From: Candidatus Aminicenantes bacterium UBA1061
GTDB lineage: Bacteria > Acidobacteriota > Aminicenantia > Aminicenantales > Saccharicenantaceae
Direction of reading: 5' to 3'
DNA length: 64,000 nucleotides
Assembly (NCBI GenBank): GCA_002316315.1
Contig: DCDG01000018.1
Span: 124,001 to 188,000, forward strand
The notes beneath the pieces are model-generated. The model was not told the DNA's origin, searched no databases, and saw only the letters and a list, made by a program, of their open reading frames with translations. Positions 44,465 to 53,674 of this stretch are shown in pieces (position 1 is the stretch's first letter; the number at the start of each line of letters is the position of its first letter). A program made the translations under genes and the position numbers.

Positions 44465-46195
44465 TTATAACCGGTCAAAAATTATCCTTCCGTCAACCAT
44501 GGTCATCAACACCCTGGCCGACTTTATTTCTTCTGGTTTTATTTTCAAAATATGTCGATCAAGGACGACAAGATCAGCCAGCTTGCCAGGTTCAACTGAG
44601 CCTTTTTCCCTTTCAGAGAACTCGGCATAAGCTGCGTTTATGGTATAGCCCTTAATCGCTTCTTCCACCGATATCTTTTCTTCAGGTATCCAGCCATCAG
44701 GGTGGCGGCCATCAAGCGTCCTCCTGGTAACAGCTGCATAGATACCGGCCAGAGGATCAAGCGGAGCAACTGTCCAGTCAGAACCAAAAGCCAGAGTAGC
44801 TCCTGATTTTAAAAGTGAATTAAAAGCATAAGTCGTCTCAATTCTTTCTGGCCCAATTTTTTTCTCAGCCCAGCAGCCATCATCAATCGCATGATAAGGT
44901 TGAACTGAAGCGATAAGGCCCAGCTGCCCAAAACGGCCCATATCATCTCTCTGCAAGTGCTGAGCATGCTCTATCCGCCAGCGCCTGTCCCTTGGCCCAT
45001 TCTGTTCAAACACTTTTTGATAGAGATCAAGAATAAGAGCATTAGCCCAATCACCGATAGCATGGACAGCTACCTGACAGCCTGCCTGGTCAGCCCGGAA
45101 TAACCTTTTCTCCATGATTCCCTCGGGATACATATGGCTAGCTAACAGGCCACAATTCCCTGGCTCATCACTATAAGGCTTAAAAAAATAAGCAGTGCTG
45201 GAACCAAGTGAACCATCAATAAAGCCCTTCAGCCCAGCCAGCCTTAAAAACTGATCGCCGCTACCACTTTTCTCCTTCAACTGAAGAAAGTTATCAAGGT
45301 CAGATATTTGATCATAAACATAAAGCCGTGCGGTTAACTCGCCTTTCTGACGCAGGATTTGATAAACCTCAAAACTGGAAAGATCTGACATGTCATGAAT
45401 AGAAGTAACTCCATGTGAAGCGGCTTCCTGCAGGGCAATCCTAACCGCAGCCAGCTTTTCTTCAAGGGATGGTTCTGGAATAATGGCATAGATTAGATCA
45501 CAGGCGGCATCTTTCAGAATGCCGGTTGGCTCGCCAGTCAGCGAATCCTTGACAATTTCACCTCCTGACGGAGAAACGGTATCTCTTCCAATTTTAGCCA
45601 GTTTCAAAGCCAGGCTGTTAACCAGAACCATATGACCGTCGAAGCGATTAACACAGACCGGATGGTTAGGAGTAACGGCATCTATCCATTCCTTCCTGGG
45701 AAGTTCGGGCGGACTAAATTGCTCATGATCCCAGTCTCCATTGACTATCCAGGCACCGGAGGGGAGCTCGGAGGCTTTGGCCGCTATCCGGCTGATAAAT
45801 TCTTCCCGGCGGCGGCAGTCACGGAGCTTGACAGATTTCAGAGCGAAGCCGCCGTTTAGAAAGTGTGTATGAGCATCGATAAAGCCTGGCAGGACGAACG
45901 CCCCCTTAAGATTAATCACTTTCGTTTCTGGCCCGATTAATTCTTTCACATTTGAATCCTGGCCGACAGCCAGTATTCTGTTCTGGTTTATAGCTACGGC
46001 TGAGGCTTCAGGCCTATCTGGATCAACAGTCCAGATCTGCCCATTAAGCAAGACTAAATCAGCCATGGCTTCTCCTTTTGGCTGGCAACTCGAGAAAAGA
46101 AGGCCAGTCATTATAACCAGGGCAATAAACTTCAAGAAAATAAATCTAGACATCTGCCTGGCCCTGATTTTTATCTTGCTTGACCGCTTCCTCAA
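44465..46195 (-). CDS. YtcJ-like amidohydrolase lipoprotein
   Basis: 576 residues of the amidohydrolase superfamily. Metal ligands: HxH in GFIDAHTHFLNGG, His in AVHAIGDWAN and IEHAQHLQRDD, and Asp in FGSDWTVAPLDP. A lipoprotein signal ends LLFSSCQ near residue 38, so it should be envelope-anchored and act on an N-acyl or amide substrate outside the cytoplasm; the substrate is unknown. The start is a TTG at 46195 with an AAGGAG site 7 bases upstream. An ATG at 46153 lacks a good site. It is the first gene of the run leading into the NuoE-like gene (11-base gap), but its role has no evident link to it. Confidence 0.88.
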   Translation of the reverse strand: MRKRSSKIKIRARQMSRFIFLKFIALVIMTGLLFSSCQPKGEAMADLVLLNGQIWTVDPDRPEASAVAINQNRILAVGQDSNVKELIGPETKVINLKGAFVLPGFIDAHTHFLNGGFALKSVKLRDCRRREEFISRIAAKASELPSGAWIVNGDWDHEQFSPPELPRKEWIDAVTPNHPVCVNRFDGHMVLVNSLALKLAKIGRDTVSPSGGEIVKDSLTGEPTGILKDAACDLIYAIIPEPSLEEKLAAVRIALQEAASHGVTSIHDMSDLSSFEVYQILRQKGELTARLYVYDQISDLDNFLQLKEKSGSGDQFLRLAGLKGFIDGSLGSSTAYFFKPYSDEPGNCGLLASHMYPEGIMEKRLFRADQAGCQVAVHAIGDWANALILDLYQKVFEQNGPRDRRWRIEHAQHLQRDDMGRFGQLGLIASVQPYHAIDDGCWAEKKIGPERIETTYAFNSLLKSGATLAFGSDWTVAPLDPLAGIYAAVTRRTLDGRHPDGWIPEEKISVEEAIKGYTINAAYAEFSEREKGSVEPGKLADLVVLDRHILKIKPEEIKSARVLMTMVDGRIIFDRL

Positions 46196-46337
46196 TCTTG
46201 ATCTCCTTTTCCAGCCTGATTGGCCTTATGATTCCAGGCGGAACTGCCACTGGCACTCTATTAAAATACTTTATATATGATTTTATCTCATAAATCAACT
46301 CTGGTCTAGACCAGATGGGTCTTTTTACCAGCTTTGA

Positions 46338-46366
46338 TTGACAAGCCCGGCAATCTAAGCTAATTT
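46338..46366 (+). promoter_or_regulatory. Sigma70-like promoter of the GHMP kinase gene
   Basis: TTGACA (46338-46343), 17-base spacer, TAATTT (46361-46366). The predicted leader is about 38 bases and contains AAAGGA. Confidence 0.45.
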
Positions 46367-46410
46367 TTTAGCTGTTGAGCGCTTGTTGAACTTTAAAAAT
46401 TAAAGGAAAA

Positions 46411-47502
46411 ATGAAACCAGCCCTGATCAAAGTCTCTTCTCCTGGTAGAATCTGTCTCTTTGGCGAGCATCAGGATTACTTAGACCTCGAGGTCATAGCC
46501 GCTGCCATTAATCTCAGAATTTTCATTGAAGGCCGGCCCAGAACTGACCGCTATTTTTACCTTGACCTGCCTGACACCAATGAAAAAGACTGCTTTCTGC
46601 CTGAAGGCCAGTTGCCTTATCTTAAGCCGAGAGATTATTTAAGGAGTTCAATGAATGTTTTGCTTCGCCTCGGCTGTCATTTTGAGACTGGCTGGGATGT
46701 CCGCGTGACAGGTCAAATTCCGATTAATGCCGGCACCTCTAGTTCTTCCGCTATGGTCGTTGCCTGGATAAAATTTTTGCTGGAAGCTTCCGGCCATACT
46801 CATCTGGCACCCAGGCCAGAAAAAGTGGCTGAGCTGGCGCACCAGGCAGAAGTTCTGGAATTTAAAGAGCCTGGCGGGCAAATGGATCATTTCACTTCAG
46901 CCAGAGGTGGACTGGTCTGGATCAGGTTCAATCCTGAGCTCAGTTTAACCAGCCTTCAAGCTCCGCTGGGCATTTTTGTTCTCGGTGACTCACTGATGAA
47001 AAAGGATACAACTGGCACTCTGGGCTCTGTGCGTGAAAGAGTTAATCAAGGCCTGGAAAAACTAAAAGAAGAAAATCCCCTGCTTGATTTGAAAAATATA
47101 AACGAAAATGAAATCAGACAACTGGTAAAGAGACTCGCCCCAGAAATAGCTCGGCCCTTGTTAGGAGCGGTTTTAAACCGGGATTTGACCAGAGAAGGAT
47201 TAAAAGTCTTAACCGCCAGTGCTTTTGACGAAAAGCAGTTTGGGCGTCTCCTTCTGGCTGAGCAAGAAATCTTAAGAGATCTCCTGGGAATCTCCACCCC
47301 CAAGATTGACCGGATGCTGCAAGCTGCCATCGAGCATGGAGCTCTCGGCGGGAAGATAAATGGTTCCGGCAGCGGCGGCTGCATGTTCGCCTATGCTCCA
47401 GAGGAGCCAGCGCGAGTAGCCAGAGCCATTGAAGATCAAGGCGGCAAAGCCTATATTATTAATGTGGATTCAGGATTGAATATAGAGAAAAATTTCTTAT
47501 GA
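46411..47502 (+). CDS. GHMP-family sugar kinase, galactokinase-like
   Basis: 363 residues. The start has the galactokinase-type signature SPGRICLFGEHQDY. The ATP-binding glycine/serine loop is PINAGTSSSSAMV near residue 107, and the C-terminal GHMP motif is KINGSGSGGCMFAY near residue 313. It phosphorylates a sugar or related alcohol with ATP in the cytoplasm. Galactose, arabinose and glucuronate are all possible substrates; no GalT, GalE or other Leloir gene is adjacent. The gene is followed by efp with a 124-bp gap. Confidence 0.85.
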   Translation: MKPALIKVSSPGRICLFGEHQDYLDLEVIAAAINLRIFIEGRPRTDRYFYLDLPDTNEKDCFLPEGQLPYLKPRDYLRSSMNVLLRLGCHFETGWDVRVTGQIPINAGTSSSSAMVVAWIKFLLEASGHTHLAPRPEKVAELAHQAEVLEFKEPGGQMDHFTSARGGLVWIRFNPELSLTSLQAPLGIFVLGDSLMKKDTTGTLGSVRERVNQGLEKLKEENPLLDLKNINENEIRQLVKRLAPEIARPLLGAVLNRDLTREGLKVLTASAFDEKQFGRLLLAEQEILRDLLGISTPKIDRMLQAAIEHGALGGKINGSGSGGCMFAYAPEEPARVARAIEDQGGKAYIINVDSGLNIEKNFL

Positions 47503-47626
47503 AGTCATAAATAGACAAAACTTTTTTTTATTGTAAAATAAATAACTGTTTAGAGCTTTTAAATTAATCAAACGGCTAAAGTTATATGCTAAGCAGCCCG
47601 GATGTCTTTAGTCCTGAGGAGGACGG

Positions 47627-48193
47627 ATGATTGATGCCACAAAAATAAGAAGGGGAATGATTATCAAACTTAATAACGAGCTATACCGGGTGCTTGACTG
47701 CCAGTTGATTACCCCTGGCCGGTGGAAGGCCATGATGCAAACAAAATTAAGAAATATCAAGGATGGCTCGCAGCTCGAATACCGGTTTAGATCCGATGAC
47801 CGGGTAGAACAGGCTTATCTCGAAGAAGTTGAGATGGTCTTTTTATACAGGAACGGAGATGACTTCTATTTTATGAATCTGCAGACTTATGAGCAGATAA
47901 AACTGGATGCTGAAGCCGTAGGCGACAGTGCTTATTATCTAATTCCTGATCTGGTTATAACCATTGAGACTTATGAAGGGCAGCCGGTGGGTATAAAACT
48001 GCCGACGACAGTCAACCTGACCGTAGTCGAAACCGAACCGATATTAAAGGGTGCGACTCAAAGCGCCAGTTCTAAACCGGCTAAACTTGAGACTGGCTTG
48101 ATTATTCAGGTCCCTCAGTTTATAAAAGAAGGCGATGTGATCAAAGTCGATACCAGAGAAGATAAATACCTGGAAAGAGCCAAAACCAAATAG
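47627..48193 (+). CDS. efp: Elongation factor P
   Basis: 188 residues with the three beta-barrel domains of EF-P, ending RVEQAYLEEVEMVFLYRNGD and EGDVIKVDTREDKYLERA. It relieves ribosome stalling at proline stretches. The tip loop that reaches the peptidyl-transferase centre reads PGRWKA. The residue aligned with the beta-lysylated Lys34 of E. coli is Arg32, as in the rhamnosylated EF-P class, but it is followed by Trp instead of the usual small residue. No modifying enzyme (EpmA, EarP or YmfI) is in the window. A strong AGGAGG site precedes the start. Confidence 0.95.
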   Translation: MIDATKIRRGMIIKLNNELYRVLDCQLITPGRWKAMMQTKLRNIKDGSQLEYRFRSDDRVEQAYLEEVEMVFLYRNGDDFYFMNLQTYEQIKLDAEAVGDSAYYLIPDLVITIETYEGQPVGIKLPTTVNLTVVETEPILKGATQSASSKPAKLETGLIIQVPQFIKEGDVIKVDTREDKYLERAKTK

Positions 48194-48239
48194 CCGCCCT
48201 GGCCGGGTAAAAGCTCACCAAAAAATCTCAGGGTTCAGA

Positions 48240-50429
48240 TCAAAAATTATACTGATAAACCCCAATATTACCGAAACTGTCTTTTACCCTGATAATCAAC
48301 AAATTATCTGAGCCAGCTTTTAAATCCAGGCTAAACTTGAAGTTCTCACTGGTTGAATCACACAACCCATCGACCGGAAAGACCACGTGCCAGTCATCAG
48401 GTTTGACCAGACATTTGACTTCTTCAATATATGAATATTTGTCTTCAGCTATAAATGAAACTTCCAGGCCGCGGCTGGTTTTAACTGCATTGAAATTCTT
48501 TACTTCGGGTAAGGAATTGTCAATGACCAGTGGGCGGGAAATCTTTTCCGCTTTCTTTTCAGTTCCAGGAGGATTAGCGGGCAAGTCAGAGGCTTCAATT
48601 TTTATCAGATATGTTCCATCAGGATAATTTCTGGTGTCAAAAGAAAAAACTTTATCGGTTGACCCATCTGCCATCAGGTGCCAGTTCTGATCTTTTTGCG
48701 GGCGGATATAAACCTTAAAACTCAGTTTGTCATCATTGCCATCGCTGGCTTCCCAGGTGATGGTTCTAAAACCCTGTCGCTCTGCTTTTTTGGGATTTAA
48801 GAAGAACCCACCTTCTTCTTTTTTGCCGGCACCTTCGTCCGATGCTTTTTCGAGGCCAAGTATCACCTCCTCCTGCTCAGGAGGCTTGAGATAAACCTGA
48901 TTAGCCGGGAGAATCTCCAGGCGGTCGATGACCGGGGCCAGATTAAGCTGCTGGTAAAAAACCACAAGTTTCTGGACAGCCGGAAATTTCTGACCGGCCT
49001 GAGCTTTTAAGCTAACTCTAAGCTGAAGATACCGCCCCGCCGGGCTGAGTATTTTTTCGTCTGGACGGGCATAAGGTGGGGACCAGTCGCTCCAGGTATC
49101 ATCAGGCTCTCCGGTATTACCGCTTCTGGACTGAATCTGAATAGTGGCAGCGGCTGGCAAATCAGCTTCCCAGCTTATTCTTCCCCAGATGGAAGCTCCT
49201 CCTGCCTCCAGAACAGAGCTTAGATAAGTACCAGAAAAATTGCCTTCAGGCAAAAGTGCACCCAGAAAAGCCGGATTATTGCCAATCAAGTAGAATTTAC
49301 CATTTAACTCATAAAGAGCATAAAGCTGTTCGGGAACTTCTTGAGAAAGAAGCTCATAATCTCCGCTCTTATTAACGGCATAAAGCCTCCCCTGATTGCC
49401 GGTAGCAAAAATTATTCGGTTCCGGTTTTTATCAAAAATCAGGCTGAAAGGCATCTCTTCGCTTGAGCTCCAGAGCTTCCGGCTCAGACCTTCAGGCGAA
49501 ACCTGGAAAATAGCCCCGGGGACCCGGTCAGATTTACTCTCTGCAGTCCGGCTGGAGCTGACCTCTGGACCGCTGACTTCCACCTGACTGGCAGTCACGA
49601 CAATAGAGATATCCGTTTCGGGTTTCGTCTGACTGGAAACTGCCGAACGAATAGCTGCCGGTACTGACTTTGACGGTTGACCTGAGGTCGTTAGATAAAT
49701 ATTCCCTTCAGCATCAAGATCAATCGACCTGACCTCTTCATAAGAAGATTCAAAAAGAACACTGCTTTTGCCGCCAGAGATCTTATAGACGAGCCCGCGT
49801 CCCCCGCTTCCAGCCAGAATATCTCCTTTTGGCGTCAGTTTTAAACACAGGATATGATTATCTTTGGTCTTAAAGATTTGTTTTCCTTCACCGGTTGGAG
49901 CTATCTCGTAGATGCCAGCATTTTCTCCAACGGCGGCTAGTAGATTTCCCTGGCTGTTAAATTTAAGATCCCAGATATATTTTTCCTGAGGGTTGAAGAA
50001 CTCTTCCCCCTTTCCTTTGGCCGTTATCCTGTATATTTTCCCGTTAGGTGAAGTTCCCGCCAGAAGATTCCCTTTTTGATCGACAGCCAGACAAGTCACA
50101 TCAACTTCTGTCACCTGATAATAGAGCTCTGCCTTACGGTCCTCACTCAAGCGGTAAATACGTCCGTTATGCCCTGTTCCTAAATATATAACTCCGCCTG
50201 GGCCAAAGGCCAGAGAAAGATAAAATTCCTCAGGCGGCAAATCAATTCTGTCAACTTTTGGACCAATTGATAAAACCCCCTCTGAGGATAAGGTCACGCC
50301 CGAAAACTTACCCTTCAGGAAGTCCTCCTTTGATCTGATTTCCCATTTCCTCGGAGTTACTGCCTGAAGCTGGCTGACGAGTAAAATCACCGTCGCTAAA
50401 TTCAGGATAAGATTTATTGCTCTTTTCAT
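48240..50429 (-). CDS. Secreted beta-propeller protein
   Basis: 729 residues. A signal peptide ends near LQAVT. Residues 60-390 contain repeated propeller blades of about 45 residues with the pattern GNLLAG(T/S)..G.IYRI, as in NHL/WD40-like or two-component-sensor propellers. A Ser/Thr-rich stretch near 265-300 interrupts them. The C-terminal part has Y_Y_Y/Fn3-like beta domains (FKVYIRPQKDQNWHLMADGS, DGTYLIKIEASD). No catalytic motif is visible; it is probably a binding or sensing protein outside the cytoplasm. The start lies 17 bases downstream of the S55 peptidase stop, so the two are probably co-expressed. Confidence 0.75.
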   Translation of the reverse strand: MKRAINLILNLATVILLVSQLQAVTPRKWEIRSKEDFLKGKFSGVTLSSEGVLSIGPKVDRIDLPPEEFYLSLAFGPGGVIYLGTGHNGRIYRLSEDRKAELYYQVTEVDVTCLAVDQKGNLLAGTSPNGKIYRITAKGKGEEFFNPQEKYIWDLKFNSQGNLLAAVGENAGIYEIAPTGEGKQIFKTKDNHILCLKLTPKGDILAGSGGRGLVYKISGGKSSVLFESSYEEVRSIDLDAEGNIYLTTSGQPSKSVPAAIRSAVSSQTKPETDISIVVTASQVEVSGPEVSSSRTAESKSDRVPGAIFQVSPEGLSRKLWSSSEEMPFSLIFDKNRNRIIFATGNQGRLYAVNKSGDYELLSQEVPEQLYALYELNGKFYLIGNNPAFLGALLPEGNFSGTYLSSVLEAGGASIWGRISWEADLPAAATIQIQSRSGNTGEPDDTWSDWSPPYARPDEKILSPAGRYLQLRVSLKAQAGQKFPAVQKLVVFYQQLNLAPVIDRLEILPANQVYLKPPEQEEVILGLEKASDEGAGKKEEGGFFLNPKKAERQGFRTITWEASDGNDDKLSFKVYIRPQKDQNWHLMADGSTDKVFSFDTRNYPDGTYLIKIEASDLPANPPGTEKKAEKISRPLVIDNSLPEVKNFNAVKTSRGLEVSFIAEDKYSYIEEVKCLVKPDDWHVVFPVDGLCDSTSENFKFSLDLKAGSDNLLIIRVKDSFGNIGVYQYNF

Positions 50430-50446
50430 CTGACGTCTTCCCTTTT

Positions 50447-52291
50447 TTATTTTTTTATTTTAATGGGAATAGTGATGGCTCCCTTAAAGACATACGGAAC
50501 AGGTAATTGATATTCACTTAAAGTCGAGCGGTTGATTTCAGTTAGATGAGCTGTGGCCGCACGGGGAGAGGTCAACATGGCTTTGTAGCCAGGAGGGACG
50601 TCAGGCCACTCTTCACCTTTAAGAAACAGGCCTGGCCTCGAAGCCAGCAATTTAAAATAAATTCGGTTATTTTTTCTAAGATTGCTGAGCAGACGGAGCA
50701 ACTGATCAAGATTTCTGGGAGCGAAATCCTGGACACGGTAAAGGCTTCTTTCCAGCTGCTGCATGTAGGCCGCCTCAGCTACTACCAGCTCCAGCTCTGA
50801 GCCAGCCGGCACTGGAGGCACTGTGAATTCAACTTCTTCTGTTCTGACTTCATTGTTAAAAGTCCGGAAATATACCCTGGCTGTAACCAGCTCACCCGGG
50901 GCAACGGCATATTTATCAAGCAAAACCTTCTCCAGACTGGCTTGCCTGATTTCCTCCACCGACCTGATTTTAAGGTCAATCTGAGAGATTTTAACTGGCT
51001 GAAATTCATTATTATTTAAAAGGTAAGAAACAGCAGCAACCAAACTTGACAGGCTGGTAATTGGATTATCAAAATTTCCACTGAACAGATCTTCTAAATG
51101 GACAATTTGCCCGCGATCAAGAACAAGATTGGCCTCAAAATCAAGTGACAGGTCGCCATAAGATCTTTCTTCAGCACCGATCAGTGTCGACAGCCCGGCA
51201 TTGAGTAAAGCCGGAGTAAGGATGGAGTCATTCACCACTTTTAATTTGAACTGTTTCTTACTGACCAGATTATCCTGAATTTCAATATTAACCGGAATAT
51301 AACGGGGAAATTTGCCAATCTCTCCCAGAACACCATTAGTCCGATCCTCTGAAATCCGTCCGATCAGTTCACCGGTGGTAGCCAGTTTAAAAGAGCTTTC
51401 CAGGCTGGGCACAACTGTCAGGATTTCAGCCCTGGTCAGGCCATAATCAACCGCACCCAGGTTATAAAAAGAATGGCCGAAAGCCAGAATTTTCTCTCCA
51501 TCGACATAAGTCACAGTACCAACCGCCGTCAGGTCCAGGTCTCCGCCCATCAGCTGGACACCAACTGCCTGGCCTTCGCTGACAGCGGCAGGGGGTGGAA
51601 CATTTAAATTTAGAGTCTGACCGGCAGTCATCTTTGAGCCCAGAACCGGCTGAAAATTGTCGCCGGCAAAAATAGACTTGAAACTGTTAAAAGCCCTGGT
51701 AGAAAATCCGGAGAAGACCAGTGGAACTTTAACAGGAACAAGTGCTCGGTCATAAGAAGTAATTTCTGTCCCCTGTCGGCTCCAGTGCAAATAAGCTCCT
51801 CCCAGTTCTTCCAGGGTAGAAGACATATTTAGCCAGTTAATGGTCTGGCTTCCTCCACCCCGGGGAGAAATCCCCTTTACGCTAATAGCCAGCATATCTT
51901 CAATCGGGGTAATACCGGCAATAGCTTCCTTAGAAAAAGCATAACTAAAAGAGACGGAGCCTATAATTTTGCCCTCAATATAAACCGGGCTGCCGCTCAT
52001 GCCGGCTATTACACCGGTATTTTCCAGACCCTGGCCGGTCAGCCTGGCCAGAATCCAGTTCTGTTTTGGCTGGACATTTTCTAAAATACCGAGTATTTCA
52101 ACATTGAATTCCTGGATTTTCTGACCGGCAAAGACACTTTTGCCGACACCTTTCATTCCAGCTTTGACCTGAGAAAGAGGCATGATGACCGGCCCCGCCA
52201 GAAGCGGCTCGGCCAGCCAGCAGCTCAATAAAAAAATAAACAGAAAGGAAACATGATGCTTCCGGATCCTCAACTGTTTTGGACGAAACAT
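50447..52291 (-). CDS. S55 (SpoIVB-type) peptidase with permuted catalytic halves
   Basis: 614 residues with a signal peptide (about 1-32, ending LLAG). Residues 62-135 match the C-terminal half of the SpoIVB S55 domain, including GMSGSPVYIEGKIIGSV with nucleophile Ser99. Residues 255-330 match its N-terminal half, with His273 in ILAFGHSF and a GELIGRISEDRTNG segment. In SpoIVB the His half comes first, so the order is reversed here. The remaining 280 residues contain beta-rich domains of unknown type. There is no PDZ domain. It is probably a secreted or periplasmic protease. It lies between an alpha-oxoamine synthase (48-base gap) and the beta-propeller gene. Confidence 0.8.
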   Translation of the reverse strand: MFRPKQLRIRKHHVSFLFIFLLSCWLAEPLLAGPVIMPLSQVKAGMKGVGKSVFAGQKIQEFNVEILGILENVQPKQNWILARLTGQGLENTGVIAGMSGSPVYIEGKIIGSVSFSYAFSKEAIAGITPIEDMLAISVKGISPRGGGSQTINWLNMSSTLEELGGAYLHWSRQGTEITSYDRALVPVKVPLVFSGFSTRAFNSFKSIFAGDNFQPVLGSKMTAGQTLNLNVPPPAAVSEGQAVGVQLMGGDLDLTAVGTVTYVDGEKILAFGHSFYNLGAVDYGLTRAEILTVVPSLESSFKLATTGELIGRISEDRTNGVLGEIGKFPRYIPVNIEIQDNLVSKKQFKLKVVNDSILTPALLNAGLSTLIGAEERSYGDLSLDFEANLVLDRGQIVHLEDLFSGNFDNPITSLSSLVAAVSYLLNNNEFQPVKISQIDLKIRSVEEIRQASLEKVLLDKYAVAPGELVTARVYFRTFNNEVRTEEVEFTVPPVPAGSELELVVAEAAYMQQLERSLYRVQDFAPRNLDQLLRLLSNLRKNNRIYFKLLASRPGLFLKGEEWPDVPPGYKAMLTSPRAATAHLTEINRSTLSEYQLPVPYVFKGAITIPIKIKK

Positions 52292-52339
52292 CTTGATATT
52301 ACCTTTTATTTTTATTTATTCTATTCTTAAGGATTACCT

Positions 52340-53524
52340 TCAGGGAATAAGTCCCAGCGACTGGCCGGCTTTTTGAAAAGCAGCCAGAACCAGATTGAGT
52401 TCCTCATCGGTATGATTGGCAGAATAGCTGGTTCTAACCAGAGCCTGTCCTTTGGGAACAGCTGGATAAATGACCGGCGTTGTAAAAATTCCTTCCTCTC
52501 TTATACTTTTCCATAAAGCGAAGCACAGGTCATCATCGCCAACATGAATCGGTATGATCGGTGTCTGGCTCGTCCCTGTATCATAACCCATATTTTGAAA
52601 GCTCTCTCTCATAAAACGGGTAATCTGCCACAATCTTTCCATTCTTTCTGGTTCGGATTCGATAACGTCGAGAGCCGCCAGAACAGCAGCGACAGAGGCA
52701 GGGGTAGCTGCAGCACTGAAGATCAAAGGGCGGGCCTGGTGTTTGATATAATTTATCACTTTCTTTTCAGCGACGACAAAACCCCCGATAGAAACCAGCG
52801 ATTTGCTGAAGGTACCCATGATAAGATCAACTTCATTTTCAAGGCCAAAATGCTCAACCGTCCCCCGGCCGTGCTCACCAAGGACTCCAATCCCATGAGC
52901 TTCATCCACCATAACTCTGGCCTTATACTTCTTCGACAGCTCGACTATTCTGGGTAGATCTGCAATGTCGCCCTCCATACTGAAAACACCGTCAACTACG
53001 ATCATTTTGCCCTTATCGGGGGGAATTTCTGATAGCACTTTTTCCAGGTCTTTCATATCATTATGTTTGAATTTTTTGACCTCAGCAAAAGACAGGCGGC
53101 AAGCATCGATAATGCTGGCATGGTCCATTCTATCGGTAATAACATAATCATTTTTGCCAGCCACAGAGGAAATAATCCCCAGGTTCGTCTGGTAGCCAGT
53201 CGAAAAACTCACCGCAGCTTCTTTATTCATAAACCTGGCCAACCGTTCTTCCAGTTGTTCATGCAAGTCAATAGTTCCAGTCAAAAATCTTGAGCCACAG
53301 GTAGCCACACCATAACGATCAATGGCCTCTTTGGCTGCCTCTTTAACTTTCGGATGATCAACCAGTCCGAGATAATTATTCGAGCCGATTAAGATCATTT
53401 CCCGGCCATGAACTTTAACTCTGTTTCCTTTCGCTTCAGAAATCGGCGTAAAATAAGGATAATTACCAGAAGCCATGACTTCTTCCACCCGACTAAAGTC
53501 ATAGCACTTTTCGAAAATGTCCAT
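52340..53524 (-). CDS. Alpha-oxoamine synthase (2-amino-3-ketobutyrate CoA ligase or serine palmitoyltransferase)
   Basis: 394 residues of PLP fold type I. The PLP Lys is in MGTFSKSLVSIGG. Other family marks are IGSNNYLGL near residue 45, STGYQTNLG, DHASIIDACR, DEAHGIGVLG and SYSANHTDEEL. Family members join an acyl-CoA to glycine, serine or alanine. The start YFTPISEAKGNRV and the end resemble serine palmitoyltransferases of non-proteobacteria, yet a threonine dehydrogenase at 8881 would need a 2-amino-3-ketobutyrate ligase. The choice is not settled by sequence alone; BioF is less likely as no biotin genes are near. The start has GGAGG, and TATAAT lies upstream at 53565-53570. Confidence 0.85.
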   Translation of the reverse strand: MDIFEKCYDFSRVEEVMASGNYPYFTPISEAKGNRVKVHGREMILIGSNNYLGLVDHPKVKEAAKEAIDRYGVATCGSRFLTGTIDLHEQLEERLARFMNKEAAVSFSTGYQTNLGIISSVAGKNDYVITDRMDHASIIDACRLSFAEVKKFKHNDMKDLEKVLSEIPPDKGKMIVVDGVFSMEGDIADLPRIVELSKKYKARVMVDEAHGIGVLGEHGRGTVEHFGLENEVDLIMGTFSKSLVSIGGFVVAEKKVINYIKHQARPLIFSAAATPASVAAVLAALDVIESEPERMERLWQITRFMRESFQNMGYDTGTSQTPIIPIHVGDDDLCFALWKSIREEGIFTTPVIYPAVPKGQALVRTSYSANHTDEELNLVLAAFQKAGQSLGLIP

Positions 53525-53564
53525 TTATTTTCCTCCTAAATCCTCTCTTTTAATACACCTGCTT

Positions 53565-53570
53565 ATTATA
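53565..53570 (-). promoter_or_regulatory. -10 element of the oxoamine synthase gene
   Basis: A perfect TATAAT on the minus strand lies about 40 bases before the ATG at 53524. No convincing -35 is seen at 16-18 bases. Confidence 0.35.
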
Positions 53571-53638
53571 CCTTCTTTTTGCCTGCCCGCCTGGCAGCTC
53601 TATTTTTTACCTTTTTATTCAATTTTTTTCAAGAAAAA

Positions 53639-53668
53639 TTGACCAGCCAGGACAGTTTAGTTTAAAAT
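53639..53668 (+). promoter_or_regulatory. Promoter giving an apparently leaderless SDR transcript
   Basis: TTGACC (53639-53644), 18-base spacer, TAAAAT (53663-53668). The -10 ends 6 bases before the ATG at 53675, so transcription should begin at or next to the start codon. No Shine-Dalgarno sequence lies in front of the ATG. Confidence 0.6.
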
Positions 53669-53674
53669 CAAGTC

